DNA of 64,000 nt from NCBI GenBank assembly GCA_958295695.1, contig OY282363.1:620001-684000 (forward strand), in the 5' to 3' direction. Positions 8,089 through 17,071 of the stretch are shown piece after piece. The notes beneath the pieces are model-generated. The model saw nothing but the letters and a program-made list of their open reading frames with translations. It ran no database searches and was not told the origin of the DNA. Position numbers and translations under genes: made by a program. Source of the stretch: an uncultured Alphaproteobacteria bacterium (lineage in GTDB: Bacteria; Pseudomonadota; Alphaproteobacteria; SP197). Position 1 is the first letter of the stretch, and each line of letters starts with the position of its first letter.

Positions 8089-9669
8089 ATGCCCAACGAC
8101 AGCTTCAGACTATCCCGCCGCCGCTTCATGGAAGCCTCGGCGGCCGGCGCCGCCGCGGCGGCGGGGGCGGGTTCGGCGGTCCGCGCCGACCGGCACTCGG
8201 GCGCGCTGCGCGCCCGGAACTACTCGGACATCCAGGTCCTCGATCCGGGCTACATCCTGTCGGCGCCCGAAACCGACGTGAACCAGTGCCTGATGCTCGG
8301 CCTCGTCGCGCAGAAGCCGGGCGACGAGTGGGGCTGGGAGCCCGAGGCGGCGGCCGAGATCGAGCAGGTCGACGACACCCACATCAACTTCACGCTCAGG
8401 AACGACATCGGCTGGACCAACGGGTTCGGCGAGATCACGGCGCGCGACGTGAAGTATTCCTACGAACGCATCGCCGACCCCGAGATGGCGTCGCCCTACG
8501 CCGAGGACTGGAGCGCGCTCAAGGAGGTCGAGGTCAACGACGACCGCGGCGGCACCATCGTCCTCAATGAGCCCTACGCGCCGCTGTGGACGACCACGAT
8601 GCCGTCGGGACGCGGCATGATCGTCTGCAAGGAGGCCGTGGAGGCCCTCGACGGCAAGCGCTACGAGGCCGAGCCGCCGGCCGTCGCCGGCCCCTACGAG
8701 ATTTCGGAGTGGTCGCCGTCGCAGAAGCTCACCCTCTCGGCGATCGACGGCTACGCCGGGCCCAACGCGGACCCGGATTTCTCGACGATCGAGATCTACC
8801 CGATCACCGACGAGCAGGCCGCCGAGGTGGGCTTCCTGGCGGGCGACCTGGACATCACGACGGTGCCGATCACCTCCTGGCCGGAGCTCCAGGCCAACAC
8901 GCCCGAGGGCGTGGTCCTGGCCGAGCATCCCTCGCTCAAGTATGTCTGGATGGGCGTCAACCAGGACAACGAGCGGTTCGGCGACATCCGTCTGCGCCGG
9001 GCCGTGCAGTACGCCGTGAACGTCGGCCAGATCCTGGAGGCGGCCTATTTCGGCCTGGCCGCGCCGTCGAACGGCATCATCCCTCCGGGCCTCGTCGGCC
9101 ACCGCGACGGCACCATCGTCCCGATCGAGGGCGATCCGGACTTCGCGCGCCGGATGATCGAGGAAGCCGGCATGGCCGGCGGCTTCTCGTGCCGCATCGA
9201 CACCCTCAACAAGGCGACCTACCTGGCCGCCTGCCAGGTCATCCAGTCCAATCTGGCCGACGTCGGCATCGAGGCCGAGATCAACGTCCACGATCCCGGC
9301 GTCTGGTGGACCATGGGCGACGAATCCTCGGGCGACGAGTGGAAGAGCCTCCAGATCATGTACTCGCGCTTCTCGTCGCTCCCCGATCCCGGCTGGTACA
9401 CCATGTGGTTCACGCCGCAGCAGGTCGGGGTCTGGAACTGGGAGCGCTTCAACAACGAGGAGTACGCCCAGCTCCACGCCGAGGCGCTGGTCACGATGGA
9501 CCCGGCCGCGCGCGACGGCATGTACAAGCGCATGCAGGACCTCATGGAGGAATCGGGCTGTTACCGCTTCATCACCCATGAACTGACGCCGACGGTCTAC
9601 AGCGACACGGTCGCGCCGGCCTTCCTGCCGGACGGCCGGATGCTCTGGAAGAAGTTCAAGATGGCCTGA
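8089..9669 (+). CDS. ABC transporter substrate-binding protein, family 5 (peptide/nickel type), Tat-exported
   Basis: This 526-aa protein is of the DppA/OppA/NikA type (SBP_bac_5). A twin-arginine signal (LSRRRFMEASAAGAAAAA) sends it to the periplasm folded. Typical features are ITARDVKYSYERIADPE near residue 120 and the later DIRLRRAVQYAVNVGQILEAAYFG, ending with YSDTVAPAFLPDGRMLWKKF. The ATG at 8089 has a good GGGGGAGG about 5 nt upstream; an in-frame ATG at 8074 overlaps that site. No permease genes adjoin it. The only family-matched permeases and ATPase here (42245-45905) lack a binding protein, so this could serve them in trans (inference). Confidence 0.9.
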   Translation: MPNDSFRLSRRRFMEASAAGAAAAAGAGSAVRADRHSGALRARNYSDIQVLDPGYILSAPETDVNQCLMLGLVAQKPGDEWGWEPEAAAEIEQVDDTHINFTLRNDIGWTNGFGEITARDVKYSYERIADPEMASPYAEDWSALKEVEVNDDRGGTIVLNEPYAPLWTTTMPSGRGMIVCKEAVEALDGKRYEAEPPAVAGPYEISEWSPSQKLTLSAIDGYAGPNADPDFSTIEIYPITDEQAAEVGFLAGDLDITTVPITSWPELQANTPEGVVLAEHPSLKYVWMGVNQDNERFGDIRLRRAVQYAVNVGQILEAAYFGLAAPSNGIIPPGLVGHRDGTIVPIEGDPDFARRMIEEAGMAGGFSCRIDTLNKATYLAACQVIQSNLADVGIEAEINVHDPGVWWTMGDESSGDEWKSLQIMYSRFSSLPDPGWYTMWFTPQQVGVWNWERFNNEEYAQLHAEALVTMDPAARDGMYKRMQDLMEESGCYRFITHELTPTVYSDTVAPAFLPDGRMLWKKFKMA

Positions 9670-9670
9670 T

Positions 9671-9704
9671 CCCGCCCCTTCGACGGGTTCGGGGCGGGCT
9701 TTCG
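9671..9704 (+). terminator. Rho-independent terminator-like hairpin
   Basis: Stem CCCGCCCC (9671-9678) pairs with GGGGCGGG (9691-9698) over a 12-nt loop and is followed by CTTTCG, directly after the binding-protein stop. It merges into repeat copy 2. Confidence 0.6.
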
Positions 9705-9784
9705 ATACGCGCCCCCGAGGGGCGGGGGCGGTTACGTTCCCCCCTCGTCCCGAGGGGACGCGCCAGCGCCGTATCGAGGGACGG
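9699..9784. repeat. Dispersed inverted-end intergenic repeat, copy 2
   Basis: Starts with a TTTCGATACG end and finishes with CGTATCGAGGGACGG. The inner part carries CCCTCGTCCCG as in the other copies. It fills the gap between the convergent binding-protein and PhoX-like genes. Confidence 0.65.
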
Positions 9785-9792
9785 CGCTGGCG

Positions 9793-11643
9793 TCAGCCGA
9801 TCGTGCCGCCGTCGTCGCGCGCGATCGCGATGACCGACGAGCGCGGCACGCTCCCGCCGCCGTCGGGCCAGTGGCTCTCGACGCCGTCCTCGCCCGGGTG
9901 CTGGATGCCGACGAACAGCGTCCGGCGGTCCGGGCTCCAGGCGACGCCGGCGACCTCGCACCCGTTCGGGCCGACCATGAAACGTTTGATCTCGCCGGTG
10001 GCGGGATCGCCCACGAGCATCTGGTTGTTGCCCATGCCCGCGAAGTCGCCGGCGTCCGTGTATTTGCCGTCGGTCCGGATCCAGAGCAGGCCGTCCTCGT
10101 CGAAGGCCAGCCCGTCCGGCCCGTTGAACATGTTGCCGGCGTCGATGTTGGCGGAGCCGGCGTAGGCGTCGTCGTGGACGGCCGGATTGCCGGCCACGAC
10201 GAACAGGTCCCACGCGAACTCCGCCGCGGCGTGGTCGCCGCCGGCGGGGCGCCACCGGACGATCTGGCCGTAGGGGTTCCTCTCGCGCGGATTCGGCCCG
10301 TTGACCGGGGTGTCGTCGCCGCCCGCGTTCGGCTTCACGCCGCGGTTCTTGTTGTTGGTCAGGCAGCAACAGACCTCCGCGCGCGCCGGGTTGGCCGCGA
10401 CCCATTCGGGCCGGTCCATGGTGGTCGCGCCGACCGCCGAGGCGGCCATGCGGGTATGGACGCAGATCTCGGCCCGGCTCGCCATGCCGGTCGTCTCCGG
10501 CGAGAGCTCGATCCACTCGCCCGACATGTCGTCGTTGAACTTCGCGACGTGGAGCGCGCCGTCCTCGAGCAGGCCGGAATTGTCGCCGCCGGCCCGGTAC
10601 CTTCCCGCGCTGACGAACCTGTAGAGGTATTCGCCGCGCTCGTCGTCGCCCATGTAGACGACCGCGCGGCCGTCGGCGGCGACGACTGCCTCGGCGTTCT
10701 CGTGCTTCAGGCGGCCCAGCGCGGTGTGTTTCCTGGGCGTCGAGGCCGGATCGAACGGGTCGATCTCGACGACATAGCCCACGCGGTTGCACTCGTTGGG
10801 ATGCCTGGAGAAGTCGAAACGCTCGTCGGCCGCCGCCCAGCCGTAGCCCCAGTCCCGGGTCCCGACGCCGTAGCGGCGCATCTCGGGGCCGGGCTCGTAG
10901 GCCGGATCGCTCGACGAAAAGTAGCCGTCGAAGTTCTCCTCGCAGGTCAGGTAGGCGCCCCAGGGCGTGCGCCCGCCGCCGCAGTTGCTCCAGGTGCCCA
11001 GGCTCGTCGCGCCGGCCGGGTCGGCCTCGGTCCCGAGCAGGTCGTGGCCGCGCGCGGGACCGGCGATCTCCATCGGCGTGTCGACGGCGATGCGGCGGTT
11101 GAAGGGCGAATCCTTCACCACCGCCCAGCCGCCGTCGCCTTCCTCGATCTCGACGATCGACACGCCGTGGGCGGCCTTGCCCTTGCGCATGTCGTCCGCC
11201 GTCTCCGGACGGCCGGTTTCCCGGTTCCGGTGGATGATTTCAAGATTCGTGTACTCGTGGTTGACCGCGAGAAGGGTGCGCCGGCCGTCGGTGAAGAGCG
11301 CCATGCCGTCGTTGTTGTCGCCGAAGGCCCGCTCCTGGCTCGCGCCGTCGCCGCAGGTCTCGCGGTCGAACTCGGGCCCGTCCGACCAGAGCGGATCGCC
11401 CCAGCGGATCAGGACCCGCCAGCGGTAGCCGTCGGGCAGGGTCACGGTGTCGAGCGTATTGGCCGGGACGGCGTTGAAGGCCAGACGCCCGCCGCCCGCG
11501 GCGACGCGCGCCGTCGCGCCCGGGACGAAGGCGGCGGCGCCGAAGGCCGCGCCGCCTTCCAGCAGGCCGCGGCGGGTGAGGACGCGCCCGGCGATCCGCT
11601 CGAAATCGGTCGCCGCGCCGCCGGTGACGGTCGTGTCGGGCAT
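9793..11643 (-). CDS. PhoX-like DUF839 family protein, Tat-exported
   Basis: The 616-aa protein belongs to the DUF839/PhoX family of periplasmic beta-propeller proteins; PhoX itself is a Ca/Fe alkaline phosphatase. It has a Tat signal (LTRRGLLEGGAAFGAAAF, about residues 22-40). Family-like motifs include GDNNDGMALF, NHEYTN, SNCGGGRTPWGAYLTCEEN, YVVEIDP and DGLAFDEDGLLWIRTDG. The ATG at 11643 follows GAGGAGAG; the longer open frame upstream overlaps the DUF849 gene. It sits 8 nt after the DUF849 gene, so the two form an operon. Whether it is a phosphatase or another hydrolase is not clear from sequence alone. Confidence 0.85.
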   Translation of the reverse strand: MPDTTVTGGAATDFERIAGRVLTRRGLLEGGAAFGAAAFVPGATARVAAGGGRLAFNAVPANTLDTVTLPDGYRWRVLIRWGDPLWSDGPEFDRETCGDGASQERAFGDNNDGMALFTDGRRTLLAVNHEYTNLEIIHRNRETGRPETADDMRKGKAAHGVSIVEIEEGDGGWAVVKDSPFNRRIAVDTPMEIAGPARGHDLLGTEADPAGATSLGTWSNCGGGRTPWGAYLTCEENFDGYFSSSDPAYEPGPEMRRYGVGTRDWGYGWAAADERFDFSRHPNECNRVGYVVEIDPFDPASTPRKHTALGRLKHENAEAVVAADGRAVVYMGDDERGEYLYRFVSAGRYRAGGDNSGLLEDGALHVAKFNDDMSGEWIELSPETTGMASRAEICVHTRMAASAVGATTMDRPEWVAANPARAEVCCCLTNNKNRGVKPNAGGDDTPVNGPNPRERNPYGQIVRWRPAGGDHAAAEFAWDLFVVAGNPAVHDDAYAGSANIDAGNMFNGPDGLAFDEDGLLWIRTDGKYTDAGDFAGMGNNQMLVGDPATGEIKRFMVGPNGCEVAGVAWSPDRRTLFVGIQHPGEDGVESHWPDGGGSVPRSSVIAIARDDGGTIG

Positions 11644-11651
11644 GTCTCTCC

Positions 11652-12590
11652 TCAGAAGTCGACCCTGTCGCCGCCCTTGAGTCGGAGCATCTCGCGGACC
11701 TCGGCCGGCGTGGCGATCTCGAGGGAGAGCTCCTCCAGGATACGGCGGATTTTGGCCACCTGGTCGGCGTTGCTCTCGGCCAGCCTGCCCTTGGCGATGT
11801 AAAGGCTGTCCTCCAGGCCCACGCGCACGTTCGATCCCATGACCGCCGCCATCGTGCACAGCGCCATCTGGCTCCGCCCGCCCGCCAGGACGGACCAGTA
11901 GTAGTCATCGCCGAAGAGCCGGTCGGCCGTGTCCTTCATGAAGACGACGTTCCGGGGGTCGGCTCCGATGCCGCCCAGGATGCCGAAGACGGTCTGCACG
12001 AAGACCGGCGGCCGGACGAGCCCGCGGTCGAGCAGGCTGGCCATGTTGTAGAGGTGCCCGACATCGTAGCACTCGAACTCGAACTTCGTGCCGTGCGTCT
12101 CCCCCAGCTCCTTGAGGATGTACTCCATGTCCCCGTACGTGTTGCGAAAAATGAAATCCTTGGAGCCCTCGAGATGTTGGCGCTCCCAGTCGTGCCTGAA
12201 CTCCTTGTAGCGGTTCAGCATGGGGAAGAGCCCGAAGTTCATGGAGCCCATGTTGAAGCTGCACATCTCGGGCTTGGCGCGCAGCGGGGCGGCCAGCCGC
12301 TCCTCCGGCGTCATGCCCGCGCCGCCTCCGGTCGTGATGTTCACCACCGCGTCGGTGTTCTGCTTGATCCGCGGCAGGAACCGCATGAAGACCTCGGGAT
12401 CGGGAGTCGGCCGCCCGTCCTTCGGGTCGCGCGCGTGCAGGTGGACGATCGAGGCGCCCGCCTCGGCCGCGGCGATCGACTGTTCGGCGATCTCGTCGGG
12501 CGTGACCGGCAGGTGGGGCGACATCGTCGGCGTGTGGATCGACCCCGTCACCGCGCAGGTGACGATGACCTTCGATTGCTTGCGCGCCAC
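11652..12590 (-). CDS. Beta-keto acid cleavage enzyme (BKACE, DUF849)
   Basis: This 312-aa TIM-barrel, zinc-dependent enzyme condenses a beta-keto acid with acetyl-CoA and cleaves it (Kce/BKACE family). Visible motifs are VIVTCAVTGSIHTPTMSP, the zinc ligands in IVHLHARDP, VNITTGGG near residue 100, SFNMGSMNFG and the C-terminal VRVGLEDSLYIAKGRLA. There is no ATG close to the conserved N-terminus; the GTG at 12590, preceded by GAGGGG, fits the family length. The family acts on many keto acids (for example 3-keto-5-aminohexanoate or dehydrocarnitine), and this member's substrate is not known. Cotranscribed with the downstream PhoX-like gene. Confidence 0.92.
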   Translation of the reverse strand: MARKQSKVIVTCAVTGSIHTPTMSPHLPVTPDEIAEQSIAAAEAGASIVHLHARDPKDGRPTPDPEVFMRFLPRIKQNTDAVVNITTGGGAGMTPEERLAAPLRAKPEMCSFNMGSMNFGLFPMLNRYKEFRHDWERQHLEGSKDFIFRNTYGDMEYILKELGETHGTKFEFECYDVGHLYNMASLLDRGLVRPPVFVQTVFGILGGIGADPRNVVFMKDTADRLFGDDYYWSVLAGGRSQMALCTMAAVMGSNVRVGLEDSLYIAKGRLAESNADQVAKIRRILEELSLEIATPAEVREMLRLKGGDRVDF

Positions 12591-12880
12591 GGCTCGGTCC
12601 CCTCGCGTCCGGATGGGCGGCACCCTAGCAGGCCGGTGGGGCGCCGGACTATCGCCTTTCGCCGCCCGCGCGGACACCGGGATCGGACCGCGCCGTCCGC
12701 CACATGCAAGGTCGCCGAAGCCCGCGCGCGTTTCTCCGAAGCTTCCGGCTCGGGCGTCCGGGCGCGTCGCGAAGCCGCCCCTCGACGGCCGCGCCGTCTA
12801 CCGGTGGATGACGGGCGGCGCGGCGCCGGGTTTTCCGAGACCGCCGGCGCGGCCGGTCCGGCCCGCGAGGAAGGAGAGAA

Positions 12881-14377
12881 TCAGCCGTAGTTCGGCCGTT
12901 CCGGACAATCCGGGTCCAGCGGGTAGATGGGACGCCGCACGTTGCGGAAGGCGAAAAGGCCGTTGTCGCTGCTGGTGACGCCGACGCCGTCGCACGGGAT
13001 CTCCGCCTTGGCGATGGCCCGGAAGCCGGCGCGGAAGTGGATGCGGGACTTCAGGATCAGATAGCGCTTGTGCGCGGGCTCGATCCCGACGCTGCGGAAG
13101 CAGCCGAGGTCGAACGGCTCGGTATGGCGCGAGCAGACCACGATCTGGACATGGCCGACCTCCAGGATGCCGGACTTGCCCATCGACACGGTCGTGCCTC
13201 GGCCCATCGGCACGGTGACCGTGAAGTCTCCGTCGGTCAGCGCGCGCACCTTGCCGGTCACCCGCAGCGGCTCGCCCGCCTTGCCGATCTCGGGCATGCC
13301 GGTCTTGCCGCCGAGGTCGAGCGCGACCTCGCGGCCCACGCCCGCGGCCTCCATGGCGGCGACGGCCTCGGGATCGCAGATGCCGAACATGGCGACATCC
13401 TCGAGGCCCTGATCGAGCACTTCCCCGAGCACGGCGGTCGTGTCCTGCGTGCCGCCGGACGCCGAGTTGTCCGCGTGGTCGAGCAGGATGACGGGACCCT
13501 CGGTCATCGCCTTGGCCCTGGCGACGGAGTCGGCGAGCGGGTCGGAATGGAAGACCCACTCCTCCTTCTCCCTCCAGGCGTGGCCGAGCAGGCGCTCGGC
13601 CGCCGCCTCGGCCCGCGCGCGGTCGCCGTCGGCGACCGTCACGACGGCGAGACCCGCGTCGCGGATGTCGGCCAGCGGGAAGCCGCCGAACACGCTGGCG
13701 GCGAGCAGGCCGTTGGCTTCCTCCTCGCGCGCCATCGAGAGCATCGGGCCCATCGGGCGGTCGTCGTGGCCCATGCGCAGGGTCTGGGCCAGGATCGGCC
13801 GCCGCCCCCAGGCCATGACCGGCTCCGCCTCGCCCTCGAGCGCGCGCACCGCGATGTCGCCGGCATGTCTGCCGGCCTCGTACATGTCGATGTGCGGGTA
13901 GGTCTTGTAGCCGACCAGGACGGTGCAGTTGGCGACCGTCCGCTCAGTGATGTTGGCGTGCAGATCGAGGCTGACGGCGACCGGCAGGTCGGGCGCCATC
14001 TCCCGGATGCGCCCGAGCAGCGTCCCTTCGCCGTCGTCGGTCGTCTCGGTCGCCATGGCGCCGTGGAGGTCGAGGAAGCACACGTCGCAGCCCGCCGCGA
14101 CGGCCTCGCAGATCGCGTCGCACAGGGCGTCGTAGGCGGCCTTCTCGACGCGGCCCGAAGGCGCGGCGTTGCCCGCGATCGGTGTCGCGATCTCCATGCC
14201 GGCCTCGTCGGCGACGTCGAGGAAGGCGCCGAGGCCCGTGCCGGTGCCCTTGAACCGCCTGTAGACCTCCGGCCCCGTGGGCACGTCCGGCGACCCGAAA
14301 CGGGCGAGCGGCGTGGGCACGGGCGAAAAGGTGTTCGTCTCGTGCTCCATCATGGCGATGACGGCGCGCAGGGTCAT
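12881..14377 (-). CDS. M81 family metallopeptidase (MlrC-like)
   Basis: The 498-aa protein matches the M81/DUF1485 family. MlrC, its characterised member, hydrolyses linearised microcystin peptides, but most relatives probably act on other amides. Metal-binding and conserved residues are seen in MMEHETNTFSPV, FLDLHGAMATE, VSLDLHANITE, GYKTYPHID and LDHADNSASGGTQDT. The ATG at 14377 has GGAGG 8 nt upstream; the in-frame extension to 14491 is shadow-like. It lies on the same strand as the DUF849/PhoX pair with a 290-nt gap, so it may have its own transcript. Likely role: catabolism of an imported amide or peptide. Confidence 0.9.
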   Translation of the reverse strand: MTLRAVIAMMEHETNTFSPVPTPLARFGSPDVPTGPEVYRRFKGTGTGLGAFLDVADEAGMEIATPIAGNAAPSGRVEKAAYDALCDAICEAVAAGCDVCFLDLHGAMATETTDDGEGTLLGRIREMAPDLPVAVSLDLHANITERTVANCTVLVGYKTYPHIDMYEAGRHAGDIAVRALEGEAEPVMAWGRRPILAQTLRMGHDDRPMGPMLSMAREEEANGLLAASVFGGFPLADIRDAGLAVVTVADGDRARAEAAAERLLGHAWREKEEWVFHSDPLADSVARAKAMTEGPVILLDHADNSASGGTQDTTAVLGEVLDQGLEDVAMFGICDPEAVAAMEAAGVGREVALDLGGKTGMPEIGKAGEPLRVTGKVRALTDGDFTVTVPMGRGTTVSMGKSGILEVGHVQIVVCSRHTEPFDLGCFRSVGIEPAHKRYLILKSRIHFRAGFRAIAKAEIPCDGVGVTSSDNGLFAFRNVRRPIYPLDPDCPERPNYG

Positions 14378-14642
14378 GGCGGACCTCCGGGTGGACAGGA
14401 TGGGGGCGCCGCCCGGAACGCGGCTCCGGGGATCGCGCCGTCGACCGTAGCGCGGCTTGGCCTCCGGGCAAATCCCGGTCCGGTCCCGCATGGGCGTGGC
14501 GGCGCGAGATCGCCGGCCATGCGGTTCCCATCGGCGAGAACGGGCATGGCCGGTCTCGCGCGGCTGGCCGGAACGCCGTGGGGACGCTATGGTGAATGGC
14601 AGGGTCCGACAGCCTCTGCATTATCGCCACGGTAGCTCCCGC

Positions 14643-15209
14643 ATGACCGAATTCGAAACCGCTACCCTCGCCGCCCGCGACGCCGCCCTTTGGGTCGCCA
14701 TCGCGCAGGTCGCCATCGGCGCGGGGCAGATCGCCATCGTTTGGTACGGCATCCGCGCCATGCAGCGCATGGGCCAGACCAGGGCGCGGGAGCAGGACCA
14801 ACGCCACGCCGAGGCCATGGCCGCGTTCGCCGAGCGGCGTGAGGCCGACGCCGAGCGGCGCGCCGCCGACGCCGAACGGCGCGCCGCCTCCGCCGAACAG
14901 CGCGAGGCGCTCAGGGCGTTGATCGCCGGCCAGGACGAGCAGCGCGTCTCCTCCGCCGAGCGGCGTGAGGCCGACGCCGAACAGCGCGAGGCGCTCAGGG
15001 CGTTGATCGCCGGCCAGGACGAGCAGCGCGCCGCCTCCGCCGAGCGGCGTGAGGCCGACGCCGAACAGCGCGAGGCGCTCAGGGCGTTGATCGCCGGCCA
15101 GGACGAGCAGCGCGCCGCCTCCGCCGAACAGCGCGAAGCGCTCCGGGTCGCGGTCGCGGGCCTCGAAGCCGCCATCGCGCGCGCCGCGCAGAAGGGGGCG
15201 GACCGGTAA
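14643..15209 (+). CDS. Membrane-anchored coiled-coil protein with tandem repeats
   Basis: The 188-aa protein has one N-terminal membrane span (AALWVAIAQVAIGAGQIAIVW, about residues 13-34), then a charged, Ala/Glu/Arg-rich helix to the end. Residues about 84-160 consist of a 28-aa unit (AEQREALRALIAGQDEQR followed by a short AERREAD segment) present about 2.7 times, the repeat copies nearly identical in DNA. The composition predicts a long coiled coil extending from the membrane. The ATG at 14643 starts the compact version; an upstream ATG at 14590 would add 18 poorly coding residues. I do not recognise a family. Number of repeats may vary between strains. Confidence 0.7.
   Translation: MTEFETATLAARDAALWVAIAQVAIGAGQIAIVWYGIRAMQRMGQTRAREQDQRHAEAMAAFAERREADAERRAADAERRAASAEQREALRALIAGQDEQRVSSAERREADAEQREALRALIAGQDEQRAASAERREADAEQREALRALIAGQDEQRAASAEQREALRVAVAGLEAAIARAAQKGADR
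14892..15143 (+). repeat. 84-nt in-frame tandem repeat
   Basis: Unit starts (GCCGAACAGCGCGAG) occur at 14892, 14976 and 15060, exactly 84 nt apart. A shortened copy starts at 15123, 63 nt after the third. The units are nearly identical and encode 28 residues each. Confidence 0.9.
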
Positions 15210-15310
15210 CGGCCCGCCTTTCCGCGCGGGCGGCCTCGGCGCCGGCTCTCATGCCGGGCCGCGGACGGCGCGGACTTCCCGACGCCCGCTTCCGGCCGGA
15301 AGCGGGGCGG

Positions 15311-16531
15311 TCACGCCTCGAGGCGCGCGCGGTAGTGACCGCTGACGACGGCGCTCGCGCGCTTGGCGAGCCAGGTCTCGTCGCCGGCGCGGTCCCCGAA
15401 CCGGGCCGGATCGTAGGGCCTGGGGTCGAAGGACGGTTCCGGCGCCTCCGTCACGAGGTCGGCGATCGCGTGGCCGGCCAGCGACGAGCAGGTCACGCCC
15501 GCCGAGTTCATGCCGCTGGCGACGAAGAGGCCGTCGATGCCGCCGCAAGGGCCGAGAAGCGGCTCGCCGTCGGGCGTGAAGCTCTCGGGCCCGTTGACGA
15601 ACCGCCGAATCCCGGCCTCGGCGAGACACGGGAAATGCTCCGCGGCGCGCTCGGCGTAGGGCGCGAACTTGTCCCAGTTCCCGTCAAGCAGCGAGAAGGA
15701 GAAATCGTCCGGCGGCGCGCCGTGGGGTCCGTCGAGCGTCAGGGCCTCCTCGTCGAAGCAGCCGAGCAGCATGTCCCCGACCTCCTCCCGTCCGTAGATC
15801 AGGTCGTCCGGGCAGACGAAGGAGGGGACGGCGCGCTCCAGGCGGGACGCGCCGCGGGCGACGATGTAGAAGTGCTGGCAGCCCCACTGGGGCAGCGGCA
15901 GGTCCAGCGCGCTCAGCAGGCGGCGCGACCACAGGCCGCAGCACACGATCGCGGCGTCGGCCCGGAGAGGCCCCCGGTCCGTGCGGATCCGGGCGAGGCG
16001 GCCGTTGCGGATATCGAAGCCCGTGGCGCCGCAGCTCTCGCGGATGGTGACGCCGCGGCGGCGGGCGGCCTTGGCGTAGGCCGCCGTCAGGCCGGCGGGA
16101 TTCACGCGCCCCGACTTGCCGTTGAACCAGGCGCCCGCCAGATGCTCTCCGGCAAGCCAGGGGTGTCGTCTCGCGGCCTCCCCGGGCTCCAGCAAGCCAT
16201 GATCGGCGAAGCCCATGGCGTCGGCGGTGCGCGCCATCGCGCGGAAGCTCCGCAACGTGTTCTCCCCGCGGGCCAGGAAGAGCCTGCCGGTCCGAAGCCA
16301 GCCCGTATCCTGTCCGGATTCCCCGGCGACGCGCTCCAGGTCGTCATGGAGGGTCAGGATGTGGTCCTCGCCGGGAATCCACGTGATGTTGCCGGCGGAG
16401 TGCCATGTCGTGCCGGCGCCCAGCCTGTCGCGTTCGAGCAGCGTGATGTCGCCGGCTTCCCGGCGGGCCAGATGCCAGGCGACGCTGGCCCCGATCACGC
16501 CGCCGCCGATCACGACGATCCTGCGCGCCAT
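15311..16531 (-). CDS. FAD-dependent oxidoreductase, DAO family
   Basis: This 406-aa flavoprotein has a Rossmann FAD motif at its N-terminus (VIGGGVIGASVAWHLARR), then a TTWHSAGNITWI segment like that of sarcosine/dimethylglycine dehydrogenase-type DAO proteins. Near the C-terminus GMNSAGVTCSSLAGHAIADLV is the second FAD-contact region. It probably oxidises a secondary or N-methylated amine such as sarcosine or glycine derivatives (inference). The glycine-cleavage T-like C-terminal half found in the larger dehydrogenases is absent. The ATG at 16531 follows GGGAGGACGGG. It is divergent from the DUF1636/molybdenum hydroxylase pair. Confidence 0.88.
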   Translation of the reverse strand: MARRIVVIGGGVIGASVAWHLARREAGDITLLERDRLGAGTTWHSAGNITWIPGEDHILTLHDDLERVAGESGQDTGWLRTGRLFLARGENTLRSFRAMARTADAMGFADHGLLEPGEAARRHPWLAGEHLAGAWFNGKSGRVNPAGLTAAYAKAARRRGVTIRESCGATGFDIRNGRLARIRTDRGPLRADAAIVCCGLWSRRLLSALDLPLPQWGCQHFYIVARGASRLERAVPSFVCPDDLIYGREEVGDMLLGCFDEEALTLDGPHGAPPDDFSFSLLDGNWDKFAPYAERAAEHFPCLAEAGIRRFVNGPESFTPDGEPLLGPCGGIDGLFVASGMNSAGVTCSSLAGHAIADLVTEAPEPSFDPRPYDPARFGDRAGDETWLAKRASAVVSGHYRARLEA

Positions 16532-16651
16532 CCCGTCCTCCCTTTGGGCGCAGGCAACACCGGATCGCGCCCCGAAGCAATCCCGCCGGGATTGTCTTGC
16601 GGAGCCGGGGCGGCTTGTGCAGCATCGCGGCCCACCGACGGAGAGCGGGCA

Positions 16652-17071
16652 GTGCGGGAACCCGGCAGCCGGCGCGGACGCGGCCAGGCGGCGACGTTGA
16701 GAGTCTGCGTCACCTGCCGCTGGAAGGCGCTCCGTTCCGTGGACGACGAAGCGGTCCGGCCCGGTCGGCGCCTGTTCGATCTGGTCAGGGACGAGGCCCC
16801 GCCCGAGCGGAAGGGTCGCGTCCAGGAGATCGTCTGCCTGACCCACTGCATGAACGCCTGCAACGCCGTCGCCATGCAACGCGGCAAGACGCCGCTGCTG
16901 ATGACCCGCATGGCGCCCGACCGCGAGACCGCCCGCGCGCTGCTGGCGATGCTCGACAGGTTCGACGAGTCCGAGACCGGCGAGGTGCCGGAGGACCGGG
17001 TGCCCGGCGCGATCCCCTTGGCGCGGCCGCTGGTTCCGCCCGGCGTCTCGCGAGCCGGGCGACGGCCGTGA
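16652..17071 (+). CDS. DUF1636 family putative metal-binding protein
   Basis: This 139-aa protein has an N-terminal LRVCVTCRWK and a central CLTHCMNACNAVAMQRGK, matching the two cysteine groups of DUF1636, a thioredoxin-like ferredoxin-related family whose function is not defined. The start is taken as the GTG at 16652 because GGAGAG lies 8 nt upstream; the longer open frame is a shadow. Its stop overlaps the GTG of the molybdenum hydroxylase subunit (GTGA), implying coupled translation and a role in loading or electron transfer for that enzyme (inference). Confidence 0.7.
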   Translation: MREPGSRRGRGQAATLRVCVTCRWKALRSVDDEAVRPGRRLFDLVRDEAPPERKGRVQEIVCLTHCMNACNAVAMQRGKTPLLMTRMAPDRETARALLAMLDRFDESETGEVPEDRVPGAIPLARPLVPPGVSRAGRRP

